From Zychaea mexicana (Eukaryota > Mucoromycota > Mucoromycetes > Mucorales > Lichtheimiaceae): a stretch of DNA of 64,000 bases. The stretch spans positions 62,001 through 126,000 of the forward strand of contig NW_026516763.1 in NCBI RefSeq assembly GCF_025766255.1, given 5' to 3'. Numbering within the stretch: position 1 is the first letter of the stretch; every line of letters starts with the position of its first letter. Both the position numbers and the translations under genes were made by a program. The notes under the pieces are model-generated. The model was not told the origin of the DNA. It did no database searches and worked only from the letters and a program-made list of their open reading frames with translations. Of this stretch, positions 35,655-47,491 are shown piece after piece.

Positions 35655-36164
35655 TTACGACTCATCCTCGAACGAGTCAAACAGAGTGCTCGGAGGAGAA
35701 GACATAAAAGTGGTATCTTGTGATGACGACGAAAAGAGCACAAAGTCCTCTTCTGGAACCTCGGGAGTGAATGCCGAAGTCGCCGTCACTCTCGTCGTTG
35801 CTGATGCTGCTGCTGCTGATGCTGCTGCTGTTGTTGTCGTGGTCGTACGATTTGTAGTAGCACCGTTGGTGGTGGTAGTGTAGCCATTGCTTGCCGTTAC
35901 AGGAACATGTCCTGGCTGTTGTTGCTGTTGTTGTTGTTGCTGCGGAATCGTCATTATTGTTACTCCTTGCTGGTCGTGGTCGTCGTGGTAACTCGTGTTA
36001 TTGTTGTCGTCCAAGAGCGTTGCCATGGCCTCCAGGGCACTGCTATCCTCCCGGTCTTCGGGTCTTGTTGTCACCGTTGTGGTGGCGCTTAGGGGAGGAG
36101 ACGGCGGCAAGTAGGAAGAACGACGACGACGACGATGACGGACGGTTTTATTTTGGGCCTTCAT
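35655..36164 (-). CDS. Hypothetical low-complexity protein with acidic C-terminus
   Basis: Continuous ATG-initiated reading frame of 169 residues (MKAQNKTVRHRRRRRSSYLP). It begins basic (a five-Arg run that could be a nuclear localisation signal), then a short ordered piece (REDSSALEAMATLLDDNN), a nine-Gln run, a long Thr/Ala-rich stretch, and an acidic, Phe-containing end (VPEEDFVLFSSSSQDTTFMS ... LFDSFEDES). No known domain. Acidic-hydrophobic tails of this kind occur in transcription activators, but this is only a resemblance. The frame could be a real single-exon gene or a terminal exon of a longer one. The CAA/ACC-type triplet repeats lower confidence, because they keep frames open by chance. 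Confidence 0.5.
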   Translation of the reverse strand: MKAQNKTVRHRRRRRSSYLPPSPPLSATTTVTTRPEDREDSSALEAMATLLDDNNNTSYHDDHDQQGVTIMTIPQQQQQQQQQPGHVPVTASNGYTTTTNGATTNRTTTTTTAAASAAAASATTRVTATSAFTPEVPEEDFVLFSSSSQDTTFMSSPPSTLFDSFEDES

Positions 36165-37207
36165 TGATTTGTGTTGTTTTCTGTCCTATGTCCGCAGAGC
36201 AGAAGAAGATGAAGAACAAAAGTGCGTGTCTTGGAGTGTATAACAACGCGAGGTAGGCGGTGGTTTCATAAGCGGTTACAATGTACACACACTATAAGCG
36301 TCGTGGTGCTGCTGCTGCTATTATACGTCGTCTTGTCTTGTTTAAACCAAAAACGGGAGAAAAGAGAAGAGGGCCACACACACACGCACGTTTAAACGGG
36401 TGTCTTTATTTCTATCTCTTTGCTTGTAAGTGTGTTACAGTCTTCACAAGGTGGAGAACGGTATTTTTGGAAGGAAGAAAAAAAAAAAGTGAGAACAAGG
36501 AGAAAAAAAGGTGTTGCGTTAAGCTTGCTGCGCCAACGCACGTAAAAAGAAAAAAGAAGACTGCTGCTGGCTGGCTGGCTGCAAAATGATGGCGTCAGAA
36601 AAAAACTTGCCAGCTAGCCAGCCAGGCAGCAGGTATATGAGCAAGAGAGAAAGGCGGGGGGGGGGGGAGTTGCTCGTGGGGGTGTGCTACTACCTTACTG
36701 TAGTTAGAATGGTGGCACAGGAGAACCCTAGCTGCTGCTGCTGCTGCCAAGGATGCACACACACGACATGACAACGACGTGTGGTGATCCAACTTGGCAT
36801 AACTATGAGTCATCCTTGGTCTGTGCACACCGGCCCCCCTTACTTTAATGGTCATTACGCGTTGTTCTTTTTCGCTCAAATGGCGCTGATGGTGTGTATG
36901 ACTATTTATTTGGTTTTATATGTGCAAATACTATCATTAACTTTTTTTCTTCTTCTTTTGAAAGACGGATATGTATAAGTAATAAAAAGGCTATATGACG
37001 AAAGGTGAGGAGAGAAAAGAGAGAGAGCTATACTATATTACAGGGTTGGGCTTTTTCTTACTTTTTTTTTTTGCAATGGACAATGGATGGTGATGTGGCT
37101 TGAGTAGAGTAGAGTGTAGTGTATGAAGATCAAGTAGAGAATAGGATTGGGATGGCATGGGATGGCATGGATGATGACGGCGTTATATTGATTGATGGCT
37201 GCTTTTT
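36165..37207. other. Spacer between hypothetical gene and TBP, no gene recognised
   Basis: Mixed low-complexity DNA: A-rich and G-rich runs at 36475-36510 and 36655-36670, (CTG)n at about 36733-36746, and an A/T-rich 3' region for TBP at about 36900-37200. The 94-122 codon ORFs here are shadows on repetitive DNA. Confidence 0.45.
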
Positions 37208-38322
37208 TTAAGGCTTTCGGAACTCGAGAAGCACAGGGTATATAGCCTGGAAAGCCTGGTAGATTTCCTCACGCACTTTGGCACCCGTGAGCACAATCTT
37301 GCCAGACACGAAGATCAGCAGCACGATCTTTGGCTTGACCATACGATAGATCAGACCAGGGAACAGTTCAGGTTCATACTAAATCATTTCCCCCGCGTCA
37401 CCCATCAGTCAATCAATCATTTCCAAAGTTTTTTAAGCTGCCACGTACACACACAGCACACACAACCACCACCACCACGAAAATGCTACTTACGGAGCTA
37501 AAGTGTCCGTGCGAATAGGCCAATCCTTCAAGTCGAATCGGGAACCGCACATCACACGAGCCCACAATGTTTTGAATCTTGAAATCAGTGAATTTGCTGG
37601 GGAAGCCAAGCTTCTGGATGATACGAGCGTATTTGCGTGCTGCCAGTTTGGAATCATCCTCTGATTTCGCTCCCGTCACCACCATCTTGCCCGACGCAAA
37701 GATCAACGCCGTCGTCTTTGGTTCACGAATACGCATAATCACTGCTGCGAAACGCTAAATCCCCAACGTCCACAGTTTTAGATCTCAATTTCTCTATCTC
37801 TCTCCCCCCCACCTCGGTCTGTATGTGTATATGCGTGTGTGTGTGTGTGTGTGTGTGTTGTGTCTGCTAACCTTTGGATTGTATTCCGCATTGCGAGCAT
37901 GCAAAGCAATGGTTTTCAGGTCCAAACGACAATCCAGATTGACAGTTGCCACAATATTTCTTTTTTTTTCCACAAGATTACGCAAAAAAAAACGCAGATA
38001 CTTTTTTAGTGCCAAGTATTATATAGATCTATTTAATTTGCTGACGATCTATTCCCACCCAAATAAATCGGGAGCGAATTTGACCTTGTTTGTCATGTTT
38101 AATGTTTAAAGAATAATATACTTACTGTAGAATGGGAGTGATGCCAGCCACAGCATAAGGGTTGTTACTATTGTTATTGCTAGGAGTGGGCGCATCGGCA
38201 GGTGCGGGTGTGGAAGGAAGGGCGAATGGTGTGGTTGGTTGTTGTAAAGGGGTTGGCACAGAAGGTGTTTGTGGCACGGCAGGTGTGGCCATGGATGGTG
38301 TTGCAATATTGAATCCGGACAT
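37208..38322 (-). CDS. TBP: TATA-box-binding protein
   Basis: Several exons from the ATG at 38322 ([20 protein letters not shown]). A Pro/Thr/Ala-rich N-terminal domain of about 60 residues precedes the two TBP repeats. Repeat 1 gives [47 protein letters not shown] and [16 protein letters not shown]. Repeat 2 gives [20 protein letters not shown], then [20 protein letters not shown] and [14 protein letters not shown], ending REEIYQAF ... RKP before the stop at 37208. The saddle-shaped core, with the paired phenylalanines and DNA-contacting residues, is close to invariant across eukaryotes and looks intact. TBP nucleates RNA polymerase I, II and III pre-initiation complexes. One intron holds a (GT)n run at 37834-37858 beside the splice site. 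Confidence 0.98.
37834..37858. repeat. (GT)n microsatellite in a TBP intron
   Basis: GT run of about 25 bases within the intron between the two first-repeat exons of TBP. Confidence 0.9.
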
Positions 38323-39840
38323 GATATATAGTGTGTGTGCGTGTGTGTAAGAGTATGCTGTGAACTGGTTCTTTTTAAATTGTAAAGAAAGACAAAAGTA
38401 AAAAGGCTGGCGAAAAAAAAGAAAATATGACAGTCGCTTTTTATATTTTCAATTTGACACCAGTGGCTTAGAAGCCCTGACCACCCTCCGCCAAGAAACA
38501 ATAACCCCATTTTACTTTTCCACCAAGGTAAAATGTTGAGCCGAAGGTTTCCTTTGGCTTGGGGCCACATGTAAGCAATAATATTGACTCCTTTGCCATA
38601 GTTAATGCTGTATGTTGTCAGTGTATACCACACATATTCCACGTGAGTACAATACAAAACTAGTGTCGTTTGAACGCTTATATCAACTGAGAAGCGGTCC
38701 CTTGTCTGGCGATACATATGTCTTGTCGACAGAAATACTTCGTAAGCCGGTAATAAGCTATGGTGTAAACTCATATTAGACTTGCCTTCTCCACAAAGGC
38801 ATAGACGAGCATATTCATTTGTTAAGCATGAGCTTATCATGAGACTCTGAAATCACCATCAATACTTGCAATTACCATACGAGTAGCTGAGATACTACGA
38901 AAGTCATGAAGAGATAAAATAGTTTATGTACGAAAATCTAACAGTTGTACCTCGAACAATGCCTTCTTCTGTTGATATATTAAGGAAACAAATCAGGCTT
39001 GCGTCATCAAGATTGTCACAGCCGTAAAGCAATAAGCTTGCTACTCTTTATAGCGACATATCCATTATGAAAGCCTTGCTTTTCCTCCCGGTATCAAAGT
39101 GTCGCCCATCGCCCAACCTGCGCCAGCAAAAAAATTGGAAACTACTGCGGCAGCCGTCAATAGTAATTGAACCACTTGTTGCGTTGAATCGCCACTGATA
39201 AAAGCAACTTAATTAGTCCCACCGTTTATTTTCTCCAACTACCCATCTTGCTAAAGTAATAAAAATCGGCTCATTGATGACCACAAGTTTGACGACGGGC
39301 GGGAATGGGGTTTGAGCACAGGTACAGAAGTTGACAGAAATGACTGCATATGTGTATATGCTACATAATCAAGCGGTTGATCTACAGTTTGAATTTCCTT
39401 TCATGATAGCTACACACGTCAAGTAGATTCTTTTTGCTCGCCTGATACCGCAACTACTACATCACTACTACTGCAGCTATCAAGATAGAACAAGCACCTC
39501 CATCATTTTGCTGTCATTCCAAAGATACACCTCATCTTTTATACTCCTCCAGTAATGGTACTTATACAAATTACACATAAGCGGCTTTCTCATAGAGCTT
39601 GATTCGCATGTGTGACACAGAGCTAGTGAAAGATGCTTTTCGGAGAAAGATATAAGCAGGAACCTGTGTGTGTTGTGCATAATATTACCGGATGAGACTG
39701 TTGTGATAAGGTTTAAAAATGGTCACATCAGGCAAAAAAAAAGCACGCACCCACCCAACTTATAAAGAAGCATCTCTTTCTCTCTCTTTTTTTTTTCTCT
39801 TTTTCTCATAACACCCCAACCTTTTAGACGCATCGAGGAA
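38323..39840. other. Divergent spacer between TBP and D2HGDH with a coding-like patch
   Basis: Promoters of TBP (-) and the dehydrogenase (+) lie here. A 244-codon minus-strand ORF starting at 38840 overlaps the first TBP exon in another frame and has no domain, so it is left out. A separate minus-strand patch at 39065-39340 is listed on its own. A pyrimidine tract at 39775-39810 precedes the dehydrogenase start. Confidence 0.45.
39065..39340 (-). CDS. Possible small spliced gene or gene fragment
   Basis: Minus strand: an exon-like frame at 39065-39194 reads SGDSTQQVVQLLLTAAAVVS then NFFAGAGWAMGDTLIPGG and ends KARLS-stop. It is preceded by TTTATCAG (acceptor-like) and a 48-bp gap starting GTAGTT, before which another frame reads PPVVKLVVINEPIFITLARW. 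The composition is protein-like, with a hydrophobic segment and no low complexity. I found no clear start codon and no family match by eye. It may be the 3' end of a small membrane protein gene, or a remnant. Confidence 0.3.
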
Positions 39841-42634
39841 ATGACCGCAGATAAACACGGATTCAGCCTTACTCAACTTACTTCCGAGAAAATCGAGCGC
39901 GTCAAACGCGATCCAAAGTATAAGCAGGTACGTGCACCCTTAAACTCTCGGTTGGAGCTGTCTTTTTATTGCCCAATGCAGAATGCATCATCTACACGTA
40001 AAGTGAAAGTTCACCTTTCGATTCATGTGTGTATATATAGCTCACAGACGAAGATATTGCCTTTTTCAAAAGCTTTCTTCCTGAAAAATGCGTGCTGGAA
40101 CGCGACTCAATGTCAGTGTCTGAGCATACCAAATACGTATGCGACTGGTACAACATGTTCCGTGCCAACACAGCTGTAATTCTGTTACCGGAAACGACAG
40201 AACAAGTGTCGAAGATTCTCAAGTATTGTAATGATCAGTTGATTGCTGTTGTCCCTCAGAGTGGAAACACTGGCGCTTCCGGAGGTATAGTGTTCGAAGA
40301 GCGGCTCAAGAAAACGATGGATATATTGATGGATTGTGGATGAAAGACACGAACGGGAGGGCATCCTATTGAATGTTTAATTATATGTACCTACATGATG
40401 GCGTCCGTTGCTGATCGATGGCACACGTTTGCTGTCATGTTTCTATAGGATCCATCCCTGTGTTTGATGAGATCATTATCAGCACACAAAACATGACCAA
40501 GATACGTAAATTCGATGAGCTCAGAGGTACAGTAATAAGGGCAGGAGGGGGAGGAGACGTATCGGCAGTGGACGGTTCCTTCCCTCGGAACCCTATTTAA
40601 CGTTTGCTGTTGTTGATTATCTGTCAACTGACTGGGTTCAAATTCACACGGTTAATCCCTGACAATTATCTATAGGCGATCTGGTCTGCGATGCTGGATG
40701 TGTTCTACAAGAGCTTGATGAACATCTTTCCCAGGCTGGGTTTCAGGTACATCAAAAATTCTCCTTTATCCCCCACCTTCTTCGCACTATGGAGGGAAAA
40801 AAAATTTAATAATAACAAATGCTCCACATAATTAGGTTCCTTTGGATTTACCCGCGCGTCACATCTGTCGTATTGGAGGAAATATTGCGACAAATGCTGG
40901 CGGCATCCGCCAGATGCGGTTTGGAAACTTGCATGGAAGCATCATGGGTCTTGAAGTTGTAAGAAGGGCTACTTTTTCATTTTGTTTTGCTGTCAGGGAA
41001 AGGTGCATTAAAATGTTTTCCGAAATTCAGGTTCTTTCCGACGGATCTATCATTGATAACCTGACGACCATGCGCAAGGACAATGCGGGTTACCATTTAA
41101 AAAACCTGTTTCTTGGATCGGAAGGCACACTAGGCTTTATCACGGGCGTATCGCTGGCTACCGCTCAAATTCGTCCTGCCGTCAATGTTTTCTTGATTGC
41201 TTTACAAACTTTCGAACATGTCGTTAAAGCATACGGGCTGGCCCGTCGTGAGCTACCAGAAACAATTGCTGCATTTGAAGTTTTGGATGCTTCGACGGTC
41301 AAGGTTGTCAAGGATCAGGAATTCCAAATTCCCAAAGGATCACCGTTCCCGCTTGAAAAGGAAACACATCCATTTTATGTTGTCATGGAAACTGCTGGCA
41401 AGGACCGTGATATTGAGGATCTGGTAAGTATGATAATACATGGTCGACTTTGAAGAATATTGAAACTACTATGATAGTTATGTGATGCTTCTGGAGGGTA
41501 TGGTGATACAGTGCCCGCTCGATAATTCGATCACTTTGGTCACAGCCATAAGTGATCGAATTATCGAAAATATCGAGTTATCGAGTATCGAATTATCGAG
41601 CGGGCACTGTAGTGGGTGGACTCAGAAATTGATAATGGATGTTTCAATTGTATATTAGAGAGCGAATCGACTTTTGAAGCAACTGTTCGATAAAGAAATA
41701 ATATTGGATGGCCAGGTGGCTCGCACGCCTGATGAGGTAAATTTATATGGGATAAAACAAAAATTCAGTCGCTGCGATCTTAAGGGGCAAAGAAAGATCA
41801 AGGAAGACGAGGGTATATTGATTAGTTCGTTTGTATTGCTTTTCATTTTAATTTCAGATCGAGCGGTTCTGGTCATGGCGTAACAACGTCCCCAAGGCTA
41901 TTGTTCAGCAGGGACCTACATCGATTCATTTCGACGTTTCGTTGGACCTCCCATTGTTGTATAAGCTGGTTGAAGATACCCGTGCATGGGCTATTGCGGA
42001 TGGCATGATTGGGCGTGATATTGTTGCAATTTACGGGTAATGAAGCTAATACGAGCTTTTCCTGCTAACACGTTTGATGTGGAGAAATACTGCTTGGACT
42101 GGTTTCTAAAACATTCAAACACGTTTTTTATATAGTTATGGACATGTAGGCGATGGCAACATGCACTTGACTATACCAGCAATAAGAGAGGATGAGGCTG
42201 TGCGAACCAAGATTGATGATTTTGTATATGAATGGGTTGCTGAACATAAGGGCAGGTGAGTAAGCAAACATAAAAGAAAAAAAAAACAGATTGCTGGAAT
42301 CTCTTTTCTAAATACCTTTGGATTAAACGTGTTATGTATAGTGGCTCTGCGGAACATGGCATCGGTATGATGAAGGTATGTTGGCGTTACGAGAAGAAGA
42401 ATAAAGATGCAGGGAAACAATAGGCGTGATGACTGACAGTAATATGGATGTATATTATATATTTAGGCTGCATATTTGTCGTACAGTAAATCAAGTACTA
42501 TCATCGACAATATGCGCAAGATCAAGAATGTATTTGATCCTAATGGTATCATGAATCCATATAAACTGTTCCCAACCAAGGAAGAAGAAGAGCATGGAGA
42601 AAGCGTACGAAAGCGTGACCACGTAGGATGCTAA
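39841..42634 (+). CDS. FAD-linked D-2-hydroxyglutarate dehydrogenase
   Basis: About eleven exons from the ATG at 39841 (MTADKHGFSLTQLTSEKIER) to the stop at 42632-42634. The PCMH-type FAD domain reads NTAVILLPETTEQVSKILKY, VPQSGNTGASGG (FAD pyrophosphate loop), then RIGGNIATNAGGIRQMRFGN and KDNAGYHLKNLFLGSEGTLG. The C-terminal FAD-oxidase cap reads RFWSWRNNVPKA, then YGHVGDGNMHLTI (metal/substrate histidines), SGSAEHGIGMMK and NVFDPNGIMNPYKLF. In this family the enzyme oxidises D-2-hydroxyglutarate (D-lactate in close relatives) and passes electrons on in mitochondria. An N-terminal targeting peptide is not obvious; a pyrimidine tract plus AG just before the start (39828) may mark an upstream exon. 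One intron carries a TA-flanked inverted-repeat element. Confidence 0.93.
41507..41611. mobile_element. Small TA-flanked inverted-repeat element (MITE) in an intron
   Basis: A 101-bp element at 41509-41609 begins CAGTGCCCGCTCGATAATTC and ends with its exact reverse complement; 22-bp arms at 41509-41530 and 41588-41609 are perfect. TA lies directly outside each end (41507-41508 and 41610-41611), as in Tc1/mariner-pogo insertions. A second inner copy of the arm lies at 41550-41566 in inverted orientation. The ends CAGTG...CACTG fit the pogo/Fot1 style of terminus. It has no coding capacity and sits inside an intron of the dehydrogenase gene, where it should be spliced out. Confidence 0.8.
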
Positions 42635-43427
42635 GGAAAACAATCCAAACGACAAGAAAAGTTACGGAAAATAAATGGCAATTGCCGCAAGTGTAACCTT
42701 GACTTTTGTAACCAATCTTTCCGACAAAACATTTCATAGCAATGAAACGCCTAATATAGGCAAGCATTGGCTATGTTACAGTGCCATGTGCGTGTAGTAG
42801 ATGCCATACATATAACATCTGTGACAAACAACTAAGGTGGAAAGCAGTAAATTCTTCGGAAAATCAGTGGGCTGCCCATCCATCTGAACTATCTCTGGCG
42901 CAACCAGGTGAGTTCTCTTGAAATGGCGGGTGAACCAGACTCGCCGTTGGTTGTACGTGTTGAAAGTGGAGAGTGTGCTGGATTCGATGCTGGTAGTGGT
43001 GCTGCTCCCATCTTAAATGTCACTAGGACTCCGTGTAAATTCTGTTGTTATAGCAATCGCTATCTACACGTCAGAATATACATAGGCTTCCTGATCATTT
43101 CTGCGCGCGAGAACGCGACGGCGCGATGCTATAGCAAATTATTGATGACTTTGGTGAAATAAGTTACCGCTTGAATATAATCGCTTGCAGTATATGATTG
43201 TCGTCATTGGTGAGAAACGTATTGCGTTGCTGTCAAGTCAAGATCTGTTATTGTGAACAAGTTGCAGGCACCACCGGGTTACACCAGTGTAGGCATTTGG
43301 GACAGTGCTGTTTTTTGCCATGTTGAGATTGAGAGCAAGGGCGTTTATTCTGTTTTCTTCTTTAAACCTAAACTGCCTTTTTCATTCTACTCCCAAAAAC
43401 TCAGTATTTATCTTTTTAAAATCTTCA
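42635..43427. other. Spacer between dehydrogenase and helicase with a coding-like stretch
   Basis: A plus-strand frame open at about 42875-43160 reads PIHLNYLWRNQ, then MAGEPDSPLVVRVESGECAG and FDAGSGAAPILNVTRTP before turning AT-rich. A second patch near 43264-43340 reads KLQAPPGYTSVGIWDSAVFC. I recognise no family; both may be remnants. The right end holds the helicase promoter. Confidence 0.35.
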
Positions 43428-46400
43428 ATGGACACACCTTTCATTAGTAGTCTCAATCAAGCACAGCTTGAAGCTGCCACTTGCAGAAGCAAAGCTGTTC
43501 AGATTTTGGCTGGACCTGGATCTGGAAAAACTCGAGGTAACAATTGTGTCATCGCACTCATTCATACACACGGTTCCTGCACAAATTTATTTACGCGTTT
43601 TTTCTTAAAAAAAAAGTGTTAACGTCGCGCGTGGCATGGCTCGTTCTGGCTGAAAACGTCAAACCACAGCACATTGCTGTTGTCACTTTCACCAACAAGG
43701 CTGCTCGAGAAATGCGAGAACGTCTTGAGAAGCCAAAATTGTTGGGCCCAGCGACAAGCAGAAAGTTATTTATGGGCACGTTTCACTCACTTTGCGCTCG
43801 GCTACTTCGACAATACTATGCGCACGTCAACTTGAAGCCAAACTTTACCATTGCTGATGTAGATGTTAGGTAAGATAAGAATATATTCTATATGTGTAAC
43901 ATGGTATGTTGAATGGTTAATTGAAGTTGTATATTTTTTGTTCGTATAGCAAATCGGTTATCAAGAAGCTCGTGAAGGAGTTAGGTAATCAGTTGTCAAC
44001 CTATGCTCGCACACAGATGAAACCTGGTACGTTAATTGATCTATTAAAGTCTAGTAACAGATAAGGAGAAAAGTTTGTATGCAAGGGAGGCTTTGCATGA
44101 CGCTGAAAAGATGTAGTGCTACCGTATTGAATGTTAGCATGGAACGTATGTTCTAACACCTTTCTTTCAATATTCGATAGATGCATTTTGGACCGCGATA
44201 TCGGCAGCACGTAATGAGGGCATGAATGTTGATGATTTCATTGCCAAGTATCGAAACGAGTACACTAAGAAAGACATATGCATCGTTTTCAGGTAGATGT
44301 TAATATCCTCTAATTCAAAATGCTATGGCAACTTGACGGACTCTGTAATCTTGCTAACTATCGATTTTCTCGTTTGTTTAAAGAGCTTATGAAGATCGTA
44401 TGCACGCAGACAATTACATTGTAAGTTTGAAAGCAGAAAAAGCAGCAATGAACGGTAGCTAACAAGGACGTATGTTGTGGTACCATAGGACTTTGACAAC
44501 TTGCTCTTGTATACTCGAGTACTGCTTCAAAAGTACCCAAGCGCCGCAAATTTCGTCAGACATGTTCTTGTGGATGAGGTATTCAATAATATCTTTTTCT
44601 CTCACAGAACCTAGAAAAGTCGTAAGAGAGTAATGAGAAAATACATGTTATATGATGTATAGTTTCAAGATACGAATTCTGTACAATACGACATTGTCAA
44701 AGGTTTGACACAAGGTGGTAAATCGCTCACTATTGTTGGAGGTAAGAAGGATGTTTTTTCTTTGCTTATCGAATTTTGATCCATATTGAGCTTTTTATTC
44801 TCTTACAAAATAGATCCTGACCAAAGCATTTTCGGTTGGAGAAATGCAGACCGCGAAAGCTTCATAAAAATGCAAAACGAGTATCCAAACACAACAGTCT
44901 GCAACCTCGAGAAGAATTACAGAAGCACCAAGAAAATTCTCACCGCTGCTCTTCATGTCGTGAACAAGGGTAAACAAAATCTATTAGTGCTACTTGTGTT
45001 CAAGTTATTATGCATAACATGTCCATTTCTAATTTCTTTGATGATAGATCGTGACCGTATCCAGAAATCGCTGTTTACAGAGAATGCCGAAGGTGTGCCA
45101 ATGTCGTTGTTGCAAATGTCGAGTGATACGATGGAATGCCAGTCTGTTGCTGAAGAAATCAAACGACTTGTTGAATACTCGGGTGGATTGATCAAATACA
45201 AGGATATTGCCATTTTGACTCGCATGTCGTACTTATCCAACGGTTTTGAACAAGCCCTTAATGTCCTCGGTATTCCTTACGTTGTTGTAAGTTTGCTGTC
45301 AAAATGTATTTGTGGCGTTTTCTCCCTAGATCGCTAAGCAACTGTCTTTTGGTTTTCTCTAGATCGGCGGTGTGAAATTCTTTGAACGTGTCGAAGTTAA
45401 AGACGTACTTGCCTATCTGCGCTTCTTTTACAACCGCAACGATACTGAAGCATTCGAGCGAGTCATCAACAAACCAAAACGTGGTGTGGGTGAAGTCACA
45501 ATGAACAAGATTGAGAACATGAGTCGTAGCAAGAACACAGATATCATCCACGTCCTTCGTGATATTTGCTCTGGCGAAGTTAAGGGTGTCACAATTCCAG
45601 GCAAAACCAAACTAAACTTGCGAGATTTCGTTGACTTATATGATAGTGCTCAAGCAATGATCAGCAACAAGGTAAGAAAGAAAGAAAGAAAGGAGAAAGA
45701 AATTTGGTTGTAAACTTGGATGGGCTTTTTAATTCGATATTGAATTTTTACTTTCGCTTTTTTATAGGATTACATCTACAAAATTTTGGAACATATCATT
45801 AGCGAGATCCATTACAAGGAGTATCTGAAAAAGGAGTTCCAGGATAAAGATGGTGATTCACGTTGGGATAACGTTGGTGAATTGATTACTTATGCCAAGA
45901 GGTTTGATCCACCGCCCAACAACTCGGTGCAGCTTTCGGCTGCTGCTGTCTTGGCTGGTGCGGAACCGCGCAGCAAAGAGGAAGTCAGTCAAGCTTACAA
46001 GTAAAGTAGTTTTCTTTTTTTCAAATGATGGCGAGGAGTGTAGCAAAAGGTTCAATTCTACGGACAGAAAAAGTAACAGTAGCTTATATGTACCTAAAAT
46101 CTTCATAGCCAAGAATTTGAGTTACCCGAGTACACAGACTTCCCTGAAGAACGTCACGATCCCAATGACAGGTATGAAAAAAGAGAAAGAGTTCTGTAGA
46201 ATTTTGAAAATTCTTGATAAGAACTATATGTATGCGTCTATCGAATAGTGTCAAATCTGGAGATCGTATTGTCCAGTTCCTCGAAGTGACGACCTTGAGC
46301 TCGAACACCAAAGAAGAAGAGGAAGTCGAACAATTGGGCGTGAGTTTTCTGATCTTTTATCTTGCTTTGACAGAAGGGTAGTTTTATTGTACGCGACTAG

Positions 46401-47491
46401 ATTCAACTGATTATCTATGCTTATGATTTACTATTCATGGTTATGTAGAAGGTGACAATCTCAACAATGCACAGTGCAAAAGGTCTTGAATGGCCCTGCG
46501 TATTCTCTGTTGCCAGCGAGTCCGGTATCGTTCCGCATGGCAAGGCTGATACTATAGAAGAATCGTACGCTTTACTTTCTCTGTGTTGTCATGTATCATA
46601 TCTTTATCTGTGCTTTGCGTTACTAATACTGCAATCCTCAAAATATATATAGTCGACTGCTGTATGTGGCAATGACTCGCGCCAAATGTAAGTGTTCAAT
46701 TGACGTTCATCCTTCGTTGTTGCCGTAGTTGCTTATGTACAAATTCCAGTATGTATTTTTCGATCTAATACAAATTGTCGATATGGTTACTATGTTTTAT
46801 ATAGGCTTCTTATACTGCACATTTGCTCAGACGCGTATGGTTTGGGGTAACGCTCAATATGGTAGCTTGTCTGAATTTTTATCAGACATGCCCCAAACAG
46901 CATACACTCGACGCACTCCCAAATTGGACTCAGAGGCACGAGCTTGGGTAGCAGATGTATTGCGTTTACCGTATCGAGAGAACTGCACATTGCAACACGC
47001 CGGTGATGGCATTTGGATGGATGAAGAACGACAATGGTCCAAGTAAGTTTTTGGATTTCTTTACTTTTAACTGCTCTCGTATCTCTGGATACGCTAATGC
47101 TGTTCATTTTAATGTACTTCGAAATCTTAGATGTGACAGCGATAAAGCCGAATCCGGCTATGCATCTAATCGACGAAATTATTCTCCTTACTCTCGTAAC
47201 GGGTTTAACTCTGCATCATATTCTTCGCGCGGTGGTCGATCTGGTGCCTTTGGGTTGAAGGGCAATCGCTCAGGTGCTACAACAACAATGACAGCTACAC
47301 CACGACCCAAAGCAACTGCCCAATCCGTCCAATCTAAACCGTATGCATCGTTTGGATCCGCTGCTTTTGTCAAAGAAGACGTGATATCTGATTATAAGAA
47401 AACAACGAACGTCAGCGATAACAAGTCAGAAGCAAGTTTCAAGCGTAAGCGAGAATACGGTGTTGGAACTGCCCATTTGCGCAAGAATTAG
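43428..47491 (+). CDS. UvrD/PcrA-family 3'-5' DNA helicase, Srs2-like
   Basis: More than a dozen exons from the ATG at 43428 (MDTPFISSLNQAQLEAATCR). All superfamily 1A motifs are present: Q motif NQAQLEA, Walker A AGPGSGKTR, motif Ia VVTFTNKAAREMRERL, Ib FMGTFHSLCARLLR, Walker B DEFQDTN (over an intron), III DPDQSIFGWRNAD, IV NYRSTKKIL, V VTISTMHSAKGLEWPCVF and VI LLYVAMTRAK. The 2B insert region lies around 45370-45700. The C-terminal quarter is Ser/Gly/Lys rich with RGGRSGAFGLKG and ends RKREYGVGTAHLRKN. Fungal members such as Srs2 strip Rad51 filaments and limit recombination. The Srs2 label rather than another UvrD member rests on this being a single nuclear fungal UvrD-type gene, so it is likely but unproven. 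Confidence 0.9.

Noticed and set aside
35686..36256. Plus-strand ORFs rich in Val/Leu/Ala
   Set aside because: They are the antisense reading of Gln/Thr/Ala triplet repeats of the minus-strand hypothetical frame.
38106..38840. 244-codon minus-strand ORF as a gene
   Set aside because: It overlaps the first TBP exon and intron in a different frame, has no domain, and most of it reads through AT-rich promoter DNA.
40630..40660. tRNA B-box (GGGTTCAAATTC)
   Set aside because: No matching acceptor or anticodon stems around it; it lies in a dehydrogenase intron.
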